A stretch of 51,132 nucleotides of DNA, from contig LFEY01000026.1 of NCBI GenBank assembly GCA_001510275.1, forward strand, positions 1 to 51,132, given 5' to 3'. The notes beneath the pieces were generated by a model that did not search any database, was not told the origin of the DNA, and saw only the letters and a list, made by a program, of their open reading frames with translations. Positions 1 through 7,261 of the stretch are shown here, in pieces. Numbering within the stretch: position 1 is the first letter of the stretch; the number at the start of each line of letters is the position of its first letter. The DNA is from Thaumarchaeota archaeon casp-thauma3. Its GTDB lineage: Archaea > Thermoproteota > Nitrososphaeria > Nitrososphaerales > Nitrosopumilaceae. The translations under genes and the position numbers were made by a program.

Positions 1-15
1 ACCGTACTATACGGT
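1..15. repeat. Perfect inverted repeat abutting the radA start codon
   Basis: ACCGTA-CTA-TACGGT is a perfect 6-bp inverted repeat with a 3-base spacer. It ends one base before the radA ATG. In a leaderless gene this would place it at the transcription start, where an operator could act. It could equally be the end of a hairpin belonging to a gene outside the window. The role is inferred only. Confidence 0.4.
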
Positions 16-1179
16 ATGGTTGAAGATTTAAGATTAGATAGTTTAGAGGGCGTAGGTCCTGTAACTACAAGAAAATTATCCGATGCAGGTATCCACAACG
101 TCATGGATCTCATCGTTAGAGGTCCTGTGGAGATTGCAGAAATAACTGGGATGGAAAAAGACACTGCAGCAAAAATTGTCAATAAAGCCAGACAACATCT
201 AGTTGAAGGAGGATTAATTTACAAAGACTTTGTTAGTGCAAGTGAAATTTACAAACACAGACAAAGTATTGGTAAAATTTCAACTGGTACAAACTGTCTT
301 GATACTCTATTTGATGGTGGTGTTGAAACTCAGGCATTGACAGAAGTTTATGGTGAATTTGGTTGTGGTAAAACACAATTTGCTCATACACTGTCTGTAA
401 TGGTTCAAAAAACCAAAGAAGAAGGTGGTCTTGAAGGCGGTGTTTTGTACATTGATACTGAAAATACTTTCAGACCTGAAAGAATCATATCAATTGCTCA
501 AGCTCATGAAATGGATCCAGAAAAAGTTCTAGATCGTATCATTGTTGCTCGTGCATATAACAGTGCACATCAAACATTGATTCTAGAAGAAGCTGGTCCA
601 GTAATTGAAGAAAATAATGTCAAACTAATTGTTGTAGACTCTGCAGTTGGATTATTCCGTGCTGAATATCTTGGAAGAGGAACATTATCAGTCAGACAAC
701 AAAAACTAAATCATTTTGTTCATCTATTGTCAAGAATTGCAGAAACATACAATTGTGCTGCACTTGCAACCAATCAAGTTATGGCATCTCCTGATGTCTT
801 CTTTGGAGATCCAACACGTCCAGTTGGTGGAAATGTAGTTGCACATACAAGTACCTACAGAATATACTTTAAGAAATCAGGCAAGAAACGAATTGCTAGA
901 ATGGTGGATAGCCCTCATCATCCTGAAGAGGAAGTAATCTTTGCTCTAGGTGAAGCAGGTGTTATAGACCCTGAAGATGCAGATAAAAAAACTAGCAAAA
1001 AAACAACTATCAAAAAAACTAGCAAAAAGGCAACGGAGCCTGAGATAGATATTGTAATGGAAACACCTGAAGTTGAAGAAATCACTGAAACTTCAGAGGT
1101 TGAAACTCTTGCAGAAACACCCGAAGTAGAATCTACAGTAGATGTCAAATCAGATGATTTAGAACCAACAGAAGAGTAA
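16..1179 (+). CDS. radA: DNA repair and recombination protein RadA
   Basis: RadA is the archaeal RecA/Rad51 recombinase, which forms filaments on single-stranded DNA and drives ATP-dependent strand exchange. An N-terminal helix-hairpin-helix region (about residues 5-60) precedes the ATPase core. Walker A reads GEFGCGKT (113-120), with Cys where many homologues have Ser, and Walker B lies in LIVVDSAVG (about 204-212). The core ends near residue 325. About 60 further residues form a low-complexity tail, first Lys/Thr-rich and then Glu/Thr/Val/Pro-rich, which typical RadA proteins of 320-350 residues lack. The ATG directly follows an inverted repeat. The family call is secure; the tail's role is unknown. 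Confidence 0.96.
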   Translation: MVEDLRLDSLEGVGPVTTRKLSDAGIHNVMDLIVRGPVEIAEITGMEKDTAAKIVNKARQHLVEGGLIYKDFVSASEIYKHRQSIGKISTGTNCLDTLFDGGVETQALTEVYGEFGCGKTQFAHTLSVMVQKTKEEGGLEGGVLYIDTENTFRPERIISIAQAHEMDPEKVLDRIIVARAYNSAHQTLILEEAGPVIEENNVKLIVVDSAVGLFRAEYLGRGTLSVRQQKLNHFVHLLSRIAETYNCAALATNQVMASPDVFFGDPTRPVGGNVVAHTSTYRIYFKKSGKKRIARMVDSPHHPEEEVIFALGEAGVIDPEDADKKTSKKTTIKKTSKKATEPEIDIVMETPEVEEITETSEVETLAETPEVESTVDVKSDDLEPTEE

Positions 1180-1204
1180 TCCTTCTCTTTTCTCCTTTTT
1201 GGAA
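1180..1204 (+). terminator. T-rich terminator after radA
   Basis: A pyrimidine-rich run with several T tracts follows the radA stop codon directly. Archaeal RNA polymerase commonly terminates at such oligo-T stretches without a hairpin, and I see no stem-loop here. Confidence 0.45.
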
Positions 1205-1267
1205 TTTATTTTATTCCTAATACTATTGATTAAATTATAAGATAATTTAAGAATCTGTTACAACATC

Positions 1268-2323
1268 ATGACAGATCTTTATCGCTTGCTTCCAGAAGAG
1301 ATGGAACAACTAGTAATTGATATGGGTTATCCTAGATATAGGGCAGATCAAATTTTACTTCCACTCTATTACAAATTTCCCAAAGATCTTTCTGAGATTA
1401 AACAACTTCCAAAAGATATGAGAGAAAAACTGATTGATGCAGGTTACACTATAGGTTCTGCAAAAGAAATTCATCGTGTTGTTAGTGATGATGGAGATAC
1501 GACTAAACTATTACTCAATCTTACTGATGAAACTCCTGTAGAAACTGTTCTAATACAATACCCATCATCAAATATTAATGGTCATCCAAGATCAACAATT
1601 TGTGTTTCAACTCAAATAGGATGTGCAATGGGGTGTGTGTTTTGTGCAACTGGACAAATGGGATTTGAAAAAAATATTAAAGCAGAAGAGATTGTAGCTC
1701 AAGTAATTCATTTTGCAGATATTCTGCAACAACGAGGAGAACATGTAACAAACTTGGTCTTTATGGGCATGGGTGAACCAATGGCAAATTATGATGAAAT
1801 GATTCGTGCTGTGCGAATTTTAACACATGATAGAGGTTTTGGAATTGGCCAACGAAACATTACCATTTCTACTATAGGTGTTATGTCTGGAATAGACAAA
1901 CTGGCTGAAGAAAATCTACAAGTTGGTCTTGCTATATCTCTTCATGCTCCAAATAATGAATTACGAAAAAAACTAGTTCCTACAGCAGGACCTAACTCTG
2001 TTGAAGAAATTGTTGAAGCAAGTAGGAGGTATTACAAAAAAACTGGACGTCGTGTGACCTTTGAGTATGCACTTATGAAAGGAATTAATGATTCACCAGA
2101 AATTGCAGCAGAACTAGCATCCCTTTTACAAGGTAACGGAACCCATGTGAATTTGATTCCTATCAATCCTACTGCTGGTGATTTTATACGCCCAACACAG
2201 GATAGTGTTCTTGAATTTGAACGAATTTTGTCTAGTGCTGGTGTCAATTGTACTGTTCGTGTAGAAAAAGGTACAGAAATTTCAGCTGCATGTGGTCAAC
2301 TTAGAACTGATCTTATTGGCTAA
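1268..2323 (+). CDS. rlmN: RlmN-like 23S rRNA A2503 C2-methyltransferase (radical SAM)
   Basis: RlmN enzymes use radical SAM chemistry to methylate C2 of adenine 2503 in 23S rRNA and of A37 in some tRNAs. The Fe-S motif CX3CX2C is at C119, C123 and C126. The two further cysteines needed by RlmN/Cfr chemistry are present: C112, seven residues before the cluster, and C342 in the C-terminal AACGQL motif. Length (351 residues) fits RlmN. It has its own AT-rich upstream region after the radA terminator and starts at ATG. RlmN is mainly bacterial and is rare in archaea, so transfer from bacteria is plausible. Cfr, which methylates C8, is the main alternative; context and general form favour RlmN. 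Confidence 0.88.
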   Translation: MTDLYRLLPEEMEQLVIDMGYPRYRADQILLPLYYKFPKDLSEIKQLPKDMREKLIDAGYTIGSAKEIHRVVSDDGDTTKLLLNLTDETPVETVLIQYPSSNINGHPRSTICVSTQIGCAMGCVFCATGQMGFEKNIKAEEIVAQVIHFADILQQRGEHVTNLVFMGMGEPMANYDEMIRAVRILTHDRGFGIGQRNITISTIGVMSGIDKLAEENLQVGLAISLHAPNNELRKKLVPTAGPNSVEEIVEASRRYYKKTGRRVTFEYALMKGINDSPEIAAELASLLQGNGTHVNLIPINPTAGDFIRPTQDSVLEFERILSSAGVNCTVRVEKGTEISAACGQLRTDLIG

Positions 2324-2380
2324 ATTTTCTTAAATCCTGTTCTAAGTCTTAAAATAGGGCTTTCAAAGATTTTACACAAT

Positions 2381-2680
2381 ATGGCAACTAAGAAAACTTC
2401 TGGTCGTTCACATGGATTTAAACACAAATCTAGATCTGTTATGACAAAAAGGGCCCCTAGAGGAGTCTCATTTTTGTTACGTGAATACCAGGAAGGTCAA
2501 CAAGCACTTGTCATAATTGATCCTAGACAGCACAAAGGATTACCACACAGACGATATCACGGAAAAGTAGGTGTCGTTACAAATGTTGGTAGACGTGCTA
2601 TTACCCTTGATGTGAAATTAGGTGATAAAACAAAAACCTTAATCACTAGATTGGATCATATCAAACCATTCGGTGTATAA
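2381..2680 (+). CDS. rpl21e: 50S ribosomal protein L21e
   Basis: A basic 99-residue protein of the archaeal/eukaryotic L21e family, a large-subunit protein. The central segment with DPRQHKGLPHRRYHGKVGVV is the family signature. It heads the run L21e, Rpb4, DUF655, KsgA, HemK2, an arrangement widely kept in archaea that links translation, transcription and rRNA modification. The ATG at 2381 gives the expected full length. Confidence 0.96.
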   Translation: MATKKTSGRSHGFKHKSRSVMTKRAPRGVSFLLREYQEGQQALVIIDPRQHKGLPHRRYHGKVGVVTNVGRRAITLDVKLGDKTKTLITRLDHIKPFGV

Positions 2681-2681
2681 T

Positions 2682-3008
2682 ATGGAAGAAGTAAAACAGA
2701 AACAAGCAATTTCTCTTTCAGAAGTTAAAGAAATTTTAGGTAAAGTAGATGTTGAAGAGATGGATCAAATTCAACGTTGGACCTATGATTATGTTTCAAA
2801 GTTTGTATCAATTGATTCGAAAGATGCAAAAGAAATGAAAAAACAACTCATGAAAGAATGTGAATTAACAGAAGATGAAGCTGTTGAAATTATAAACATC
2901 AGACCAACAAGTTTAGCTGAACTACGTTCTTTTACATTTGGCTGGAAAAAACTAATTCTTGCTGAAACTCTAGAAAAAATCCTTAAGATAATTAAGGAAT
3001 ACTCATAA
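2682..3008 (+). CDS. rpoF: DNA-directed RNA polymerase subunit F (Rpb4)
   Basis: Rpb4/RpoF pairs with Rpb7/RpoE to form the RNA polymerase stalk used in initiation and termination. The 108-residue protein has the HRDC-like helical fold of the family, with a C-terminal stretch typical of archaeal RpoF (RPTSLAEL). I choose the ATG at 2682, one base after the L21e stop, over the in-frame GTG at 2673, which lies inside the L21e gene and would add only three residues. Position between L21e and DUF655 supports the call. Confidence 0.93.
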   Translation: MEEVKQKQAISLSEVKEILGKVDVEEMDQIQRWTYDYVSKFVSIDSKDAKEMKKQLMKECELTEDEAVEIINIRPTSLAELRSFTFGWKKLILAETLEKILKIIKEYS

Positions 3009-3013
3009 TTTTT

Positions 3014-3019
3014 CAGGAG
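3014..3019 (+). promoter_or_regulatory. Shine-Dalgarno site for the TTG-started DUF655 gene
   Basis: CAGGAG lies 9 bases upstream of the TTG at 3029. It is one of few clear ribosome-binding sites in the window, fits an internal operon gene, and decides the TTG start because no ATG is available near the N-terminus. Confidence 0.6.
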
Positions 3020-3028
3020 TATTTTATT

Positions 3029-3595
3029 TTGTATAGGGCACAATCCCCTCCTAGAAAATATGAGGAATATGCATACGTTCTAGATTTTATTTCTAGAGGA
3101 AAATCATCTACTGTAAGAGGAAAAGAAGGAGTTATAGTTACAGCTATTGGAGAAGATCGTCTAACTATTTTAGAAGTTCTTGGAGTTCCTGATTCAACAT
3201 TTGATATAGGTGAGAGAATCTATATTGGAAAAGAAGGACGAACTAAAGTTCTATCTGTATTAGGAAAAATGGAATATGATCACATCTCATCATCAGCTCA
3301 AAGTGAATTAGAAACAGTAGTAGAAAATATTGTGACTGTTAATGAATCAAAATTTGTTGAATATCTAAACAATGCAAGACCATTAACTCCAAGAATTCAT
3401 GCACTTGAGTTAATTCCAGGAATTGGAAAAACCTACATGAAAATGATGCTTGAAGAAAGAGAAAAGAAAAAGTTTGAAAACTATCACGATTTACAGGAAA
3501 GAGTTGGATTCAAAGATCCAATAAAACACATTTCAGAACGAATCATGGATGAAATTACTGGTCAAAGCAGAATGAATCTCTTTGTAAAGAAATGA
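3029..3595 (+). CDS. DUF655 family protein, probable nucleic-acid-binding protein
   Basis: A 188-residue member of the archaeal DUF655 family, which is almost always found between rpoF and ksgA. The N-terminal part (about 1-95) looks like a small beta-rich RNA-binding module. The C-terminal part (about 120-188) carries a helix-hairpin-helix pattern (ELIPGIGKTYMKMMLEERE), as seen in DNA- and RNA-binding proteins. Translation begins at TTG behind a GGAG site. The stop overlaps the ksgA start in an ATGA, which suggests translational coupling. Its molecular role is not established; an RNA-related role is inferred from the neighbours. Confidence 0.85.
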   Translation: MYRAQSPPRKYEEYAYVLDFISRGKSSTVRGKEGVIVTAIGEDRLTILEVLGVPDSTFDIGERIYIGKEGRTKVLSVLGKMEYDHISSSAQSELETVVENIVTVNESKFVEYLNNARPLTPRIHALELIPGIGKTYMKMMLEEREKKKFENYHDLQERVGFKDPIKHISERIMDEITGQSRMNLFVKK

Positions 3596-4299
3596 TAAAA
3601 CGAAAACAACTCGGACAACACTTCCTTAACTCAAATTCAATAGCCGAATTAATTGTTTTAGAGGCTAAAATCACAAAAAAAGATATTGTATTTGAGTTGG
3701 GAACGGGATTAGGAATTTTAACTCCATTACTTTGTGAGAAAGCAAACAAAGTGATCTCAGTTGATATAGATGAAAAACTTGTTAGAAACGCAAAATCTAC
3801 ATTCTCTGATATTAACAATCTCATCTTAAAATCTGGTGATGGTTTTAAGAAAAAAGATGTATTTTCTATTTTTGTATCCAATTTGCCATACTCTAAGAGT
3901 AAAGATGCAATAGAATGGCTTGCGCAAACTTCTTTCTCTCATGGTGTGATAATGGTTCAAAAAGAATTTGCTGAAAAACTATTTGCAAAATCTTCAAAGA
4001 AAAGAAAAGCAATAAGCATTACTGCAAATCATGCCTTTGAAATAAAGTGTATCTCCAAAGTAGGAAAAAATAATTTTTCTCCCCCCCCAAAAGTTGATTC
4101 TGTAATTCTGAAAATAATTAAAAAAAATACTATGAAAAAAGAACTTATTCAAACAATCAATAAAATTTTTTCATACAGGCGAAAAACTGTCAAAAATATT
4201 CTAAAACAATTCAATAAAGAAACTGTAATAGACAAACGAATAGATGATCTTTCAGGAGATGAAATAATCAATCTTGCAAATCAAATCCTTGAAAAATGA
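3592..4299 (+). CDS. ksgA: rRNA adenine dimethyltransferase KsgA/Dim1
   Basis: KsgA dimethylates two adjacent adenosines at the 3' end of 16S rRNA during small-subunit maturation. Signature parts in order: LGQHFLNS near the N-terminus, SAM-binding ELGTGLGILTP, acidic VDIDEKL, catalytic NLPYSKS (NLPYN in many homologues), and SPPPKVDSVIL. At 235 residues it is shorter than the usual 260-280, with a reduced C-terminal domain. The start overlaps the DUF655 stop by 4 bases, and the next methyltransferase gene begins inside its 3' end. A run of eight C residues at 4081-4088 encodes the SPPPK segment; the frame is intact. Confidence 0.95.
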   Translation: MIKRKQLGQHFLNSNSIAELIVLEAKITKKDIVFELGTGLGILTPLLCEKANKVISVDIDEKLVRNAKSTFSDINNLILKSGDGFKKKDVFSIFVSNLPYSKSKDAIEWLAQTSFSHGVIMVQKEFAEKLFAKSSKKRKAISITANHAFEIKCISKVGKNNFSPPPKVDSVILKIIKKNTMKKELIQTINKIFSYRRKTVKNILKQFNKETVIDKRIDDLSGDEIINLANQILEK

Positions 4300-4807
4300 T
4301 GAATATCCTCCTTCTGAGGATACTTTTTTCCTAGCAAATACTATTGAAAATGAAAAAGGAGATTTTGCCTTAGATATAGGAAGTGGTTCTGGATATTTAA
4401 CAAAATTACTTTCTGAGAACTTTTCATTTGTAGTTGGAACTGACATTAACTATAACGTACTAACACATCAAACCTACAAAACAAAAAATTTGATTTGTTG
4501 TAACAGCTCTGATGCATTAAGAATAAAATTTGATCTCATAGTTTGTAATCTGCCCTATCTTGCAACTGATGAAATCTTGGATGTTGCAACAGATGGTGGT
4601 GTAGAAGGACTTGAAATACCTTTGAAAATAATAAAATCAGCTATTCCATGCCTAAACACAACAGGGAAATTTCTTTTTGTTACATCTTCGCTTTCAAATT
4701 ATCAAGCATTAATTGATGCAACAAAAAGAGAAGGATTAAGAGCAAAAGTTATTGCAAAAAAGAAATTATTTTTTGAGGAATTGATAATTGTCGAAGCAAA
4801 AAAATAA
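4289..4807 (+). CDS. HemK2/Mtq2-like protein methyltransferase
   Basis: The protein resembles archaeal/eukaryotic HemK2 (Mtq2) enzymes, which methylate the Gln of the GGQ motif in release factor aRF1, usually with Trm112. The N-terminal YPPSEDTF motif and the SAM site DIGSGSGYLT fit this family well. The usual catalytic NPPY motif reads NLPY here, a form more typical of KsgA, so substrate or activity may differ. There is no ATG: TTG at 4289 gives 172 residues, and TTG at 4274 would give 177. Both overlap ksgA, so translation is probably coupled. Substrate is inferred from family only. Confidence 0.8.
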   Translation: MKNDEYPPSEDTFFLANTIENEKGDFALDIGSGSGYLTKLLSENFSFVVGTDINYNVLTHQTYKTKNLICCNSSDALRIKFDLIVCNLPYLATDEILDVATDGGVEGLEIPLKIIKSAIPCLNTTGKFLFVTSSLSNYQALIDATKREGLRAKVIAKKKLFFEELIIVEAKK

Positions 4808-5836
4808 TTATTTTTTTAATAGTTCTGCAGAACGTTTTGCAATTGCATCTGACATTTCACTTGTTTTAGCATTACCCCCAATATCATACGTTACAACTTT
4901 CCCTTCATTAATTATTTCATCTGTAGCTTTGAAAATTGCATCTCTAATTTCAGGTTCACCAAGATATTCCACCATCCATGCTCCAGATAAGATTGCAGCA
5001 GTAGGATTTACTTTATCCATTCCTTTGTATTTTGGTGCACTTCCATGTGCTGGCTCAAACATAGCATAATCATCTCCCATGTTTGCAGAGTATACATTTC
5101 CAATTGAACCTGTATTGCCAGAAGCACACTCTGAAATAATATCCATAAACAGATTTGTGCTTACTAAAACAGAATTATTGAATCTTTCAGGATTTTTTAC
5201 TAGTTGTTGAGTCATGTTGTCAATATAATATTCTTCAATTTCAATTCCTGGATTTTCTTGTGCAGCTCTTTCTATTTCACTCCAAAAAATCCCGTCAGTT
5301 CTTTTTAGAATATTTCTTTTTGTAATTGCTGTTACTTTTTTTAACCCATAGTTTTTTGCCCATTCAAATGCAGAATCTGCTATTCTTTTGCAGCCTTTTC
5401 TTGTTATTTTTCTAATTGCTATAGCTGAATCTTCAGATGTATCAAACTCAATTCCTGCATACAATCCTTCAGTTGCTTCTCTAAAACACACAAAATCTAA
5501 TTTTCTATTTGGTGAAAGTCTATCATATGTCTTAATGGGTCTCACATTAGCATATAGCTGATATTTTTGTCGTGTAGAAACAGCTACGCTTCTTGGAGCA
5601 TCAGGTGATGGTATTGTTGTAGTAGGACCTTTGTAACAGGCATTACTTTCATCCATGATTTTTGATGTGGCATCAGGAATGTATGTGGCACCTCCATTTT
5701 TTTCCCATTGTTCTGAGCCTGCTTCACAACGAATAAGCTCAGTTTGGGTATTACAAGCTTCTAAAACATGAATCATGGCATCAACTAATTCAGGGCCTGT
5801 TCCATCTCCATTAATTACGGCTGCTTTTTTACCCAA
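4808..5836 (-). CDS. Isocitrate/isopropylmalate-dehydrogenase family enzyme, probably isocitrate dehydrogenase
   Basis: A 342-residue beta-decarboxylating dehydrogenase that oxidises a 2-hydroxy acid with NAD(P) and Mg2+. Family motifs are the start VINGDGTGPE, the loop KGPTTTIPSPDAPRS, RPIKTYDRLSPN, REATEGLYAG, and the C-terminal metal/cofactor segment with EPAHGSAPKYKG. The serine-bearing loop and YANVRPIK favour isocitrate over isopropylmalate. Because this organism appears to make lysine through homocitrate, homoisocitrate is an alternative or extra substrate. The start is TTG; an in-frame ATG is absent, and a TATA-like box lies 27-34 bases upstream. It converges with the HemK2 gene. Confidence 0.82.
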   Translation of the reverse strand: MGKKAAVINGDGTGPELVDAMIHVLEACNTQTELIRCEAGSEQWEKNGGATYIPDATSKIMDESNACYKGPTTTIPSPDAPRSVAVSTRQKYQLYANVRPIKTYDRLSPNRKLDFVCFREATEGLYAGIEFDTSEDSAIAIRKITRKGCKRIADSAFEWAKNYGLKKVTAITKRNILKRTDGIFWSEIERAAQENPGIEIEEYYIDNMTQQLVKNPERFNNSVLVSTNLFMDIISECASGNTGSIGNVYSANMGDDYAMFEPAHGSAPKYKGMDKVNPTAAILSGAWMVEYLGEPEIRDAIFKATDEIINEGKVVTYDIGGNAKTSEMSDAIAKRSAELLKK

Positions 5837-5862
5837 CTCAGCGAGATTTGTCGATTGAGCGT

Positions 5863-5870
5863 ATTTAATT
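5863..5870 (-). promoter_or_regulatory. TATA-like box of the dehydrogenase gene
   Basis: On the minus strand ATTAAATA lies 27-34 bases before the TTG start at 5836, the spacing expected for a leaderless archaeal mRNA. This supports the TTG start. Confidence 0.5.
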
Positions 5871-5920
5871 CTACTCTTGTTAAATAATCTGATTTTTTTA
5901 GCTATTTCTCATAGGAGTAA

Positions 5921-5928
5921 TTTATTAA
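5921..5928 (+). promoter_or_regulatory. TATA-like box of the phosphoesterase gene
   Basis: TTTATTAA lies 25-32 bases upstream of the ATG at 5953. With the box on the opposite strand at 5863-5870 it makes a short divergent promoter region. Confidence 0.5.
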
Positions 5929-5952
5929 CATAATTTGATTTCATTGTGATAG

Positions 5953-6699
5953 ATGATCATTGTACAGCTCTCGGATCTTCATGTAGGTTCTCAATTTCTA
6001 CCAGAAGTATTTGAAACAGTAGTCAAAGAGGTAAATGAAATAAATCCTGATGTGATTGTAATTACGGGTGATCTAACAAATGAAGGATTGATGAAAGAAT
6101 ATAAAAAATGTAAATCATTATTGACACAATTCAATACAAAAAAAATTATTACTATTAGTGGAAATCATGATTATAGAAACACTGGTTATTTATTGTTCAA
6201 AAAATTCTTTCCATTTCAAACAGTTAATGAGTTAGATAATGATGTTGTTTTAGTAACAGTGGGAACTGCTAGACCTGACAGAAATAACGGTGAAGTTGGA
6301 TATAGACAAAACTTGTGGTTGGAGAGAACTATGAAAAAATATGACGACAAGGTAAAAATTGTAGCGATGCATCATCACTTAATTCCTATTCCTGATACTG
6401 GTTCTGATCAGCTTACTGTTGTTGATGCTGGTGATGTTCTACGAACAGTTTTGGATACTAAAGTTGATGTAGTTTTGTGTGGACACAAACATAGACCTTG
6501 GGCTTGGAATTTTGGAAAATTGACAGTTGTTAATGCTGGAGCTGCTACATCTGAACGAGTTCGTGGATTATTTGAAAACACCTATAACATTCTTACTATT
6601 TCTAACAAAAAGGTACAAGTCGATCTAAAAATTGTAGGTGGAAAAAGACTACCTATTGATGAAATTGTAAATAATTATAGCCAATTTGGTGACGAGTGA
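5953..6699 (+). CDS. Calcineurin-like metallophosphoesterase
   Basis: A 248-residue two-metal phosphoesterase. All family motifs are visible in order: LSDLHVGS (D8, H10), ITGDLTNEG, SGNHDYR, MHHHLIP and GHKHRPW. The overall layout is close to the CpdA/3',5'-cyclic-nucleotide phosphodiesterase group, which is of interest because a nucleotide cyclase lies at 9772-10752. The substrate cannot be read from sequence; cyclic nucleotides, nucleoside phosphates or phospholipid precursors are all possible. There is no signal peptide, so it should be cytoplasmic. Confidence 0.88.
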   Translation: MIIVQLSDLHVGSQFLPEVFETVVKEVNEINPDVIVITGDLTNEGLMKEYKKCKSLLTQFNTKKIITISGNHDYRNTGYLLFKKFFPFQTVNELDNDVVLVTVGTARPDRNNGEVGYRQNLWLERTMKKYDDKVKIVAMHHHLIPIPDTGSDQLTVVDAGDVLRTVLDTKVDVVLCGHKHRPWAWNFGKLTVVNAGAATSERVRGLFENTYNILTISNKKVQVDLKIVGGKRLPIDEIVNNYSQFGDE

Positions 6700-6700
6700 A

Positions 6701-6708
6701 TTTATTTA
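6701..6708 (+). promoter_or_regulatory. TATA-like box of tRNA-Ser
   Basis: TTTATTTA lies 25-32 bases upstream of the tRNA 5' end, the normal distance for an archaeal tRNA promoter. It begins just after the phosphoesterase stop codon. Confidence 0.55.
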
Positions 6709-6732
6709 CAGACAAATTCTAGGCATCTTTGT

Positions 6733-6819
6733 GCGGGGGTCGCCTAGCCCGGTAGGGCGTGGGATTGCTAATTCCATGTCCGCAAGGACACGGGGGTTCG
6801 AATCCCCCTCCCCGCGCCA
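6733..6819 (+). tRNA. tRNA-Ser (anticodon GCT), CCA encoded
   Basis: The acceptor stem GCGGGGG pairs with TCCCCGC, with one G-T pair. The anticodon stem TGGGA/TTCCA holds the loop TTGCTAA, giving anticodon GCT, which reads AGC and AGT. A long variable arm (TGTCC-GCAA-GGACA) marks a class II tRNA, and the T arm is GGGGG-TTCGAAT-CCCCC. After discriminator G at 6816 the gene itself encodes CCA (6817-6819). I see no intron. Confidence 0.95.
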
Positions 6820-6855
6820 TTAAAACTTAATAGACCGATTCAGAAAGTTTTTTCA

Positions 6856-7017
6856 ATGGGACGAAGAAAAACTCAAAAAATTATTCGGACTGGTCCTAAA
6901 AATGCAACAACTGGAATGTGTCCAGAATGTAGAACTATTGGTAAAATATTCCTTCTTGGTCCACCTGGAAAAGAGAAAGGAAAATGCGAGAAATGTCGCC
7001 AAGAGTTTGAATTATAG
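6856..7017 (+). CDS. Small zinc-ribbon protein
   Basis: A 53-residue basic protein starting MGRRKTQKI. It has two knuckles, CPEC in the middle and CEKC near the C-terminus, which together could bind one zinc ion. Small Zn-ribbon proteins of this kind in archaea often bind RNA, ribosomes or RNA polymerase, but I do not recognise the family. It lies 37 bases after tRNA-Ser and might be co-transcribed with it. The ORF is complete with ATG and TAG. The call as a real gene rests on the four cysteines and basic composition. Confidence 0.7.
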   Translation: MGRRKTQKIIRTGPKNATTGMCPECRTIGKIFLLGPPGKEKGKCEKCRQEFEL

Positions 7018-7090
7018 TTCAAAAAGCTTGCCTACACATCAAAACATTTACCCATAGCTTTTTAAGACAATTTTTTCCTGATAGATAATC

Positions 7091-7261
7091 ATGAGTTCGG
7101 AAGCTGAAACCATTTATGAACGAGTTGCAAAACTTGAAGACGAAATTGCATTACTTAGAAGTGAAGTTGATATTCTCAAAAGAGCATTTAGAAATAAAAT
7201 TGCTCGTCATGAAATATCAATGATTAAGAAAGGACAAGAAATAGATTCAATCATTGATTAA
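7091..7261 (+). CDS. Short coiled-coil protein of unknown function
   Basis: A 56-residue charged protein. Residues about 8-35 show heptad-like spacing of Leu/Ile/Val (VAKLEDEIALLRSEVDILKR), so a dimeric coiled coil is likely. A TATA-like stretch (CTTTTTAAG near 7060) precedes it at about the right distance. Its stop overlaps the end of the convergent SirB1-like gene by 4 bases. No function can be assigned. Confidence 0.6.
   Translation: MSSEAETIYERVAKLEDEIALLRSEVDILKRAFRNKIARHEISMIKKGQEIDSIID

Noticed and set aside
918-1148. Antisense ORF across the radA tail
   Set aside because: It mirrors the repetitive codons of the tail and has no start region or family features. The same holds for other opposite-strand ORFs inside the well-recognised genes.
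4081-4088. C8 run in ksgA as a frameshift site
   Set aside because: The conserved SPPPKVDSV segment is intact across the run and the frame continues to a proper stop; no sign of slippage beyond the homopolymer itself.
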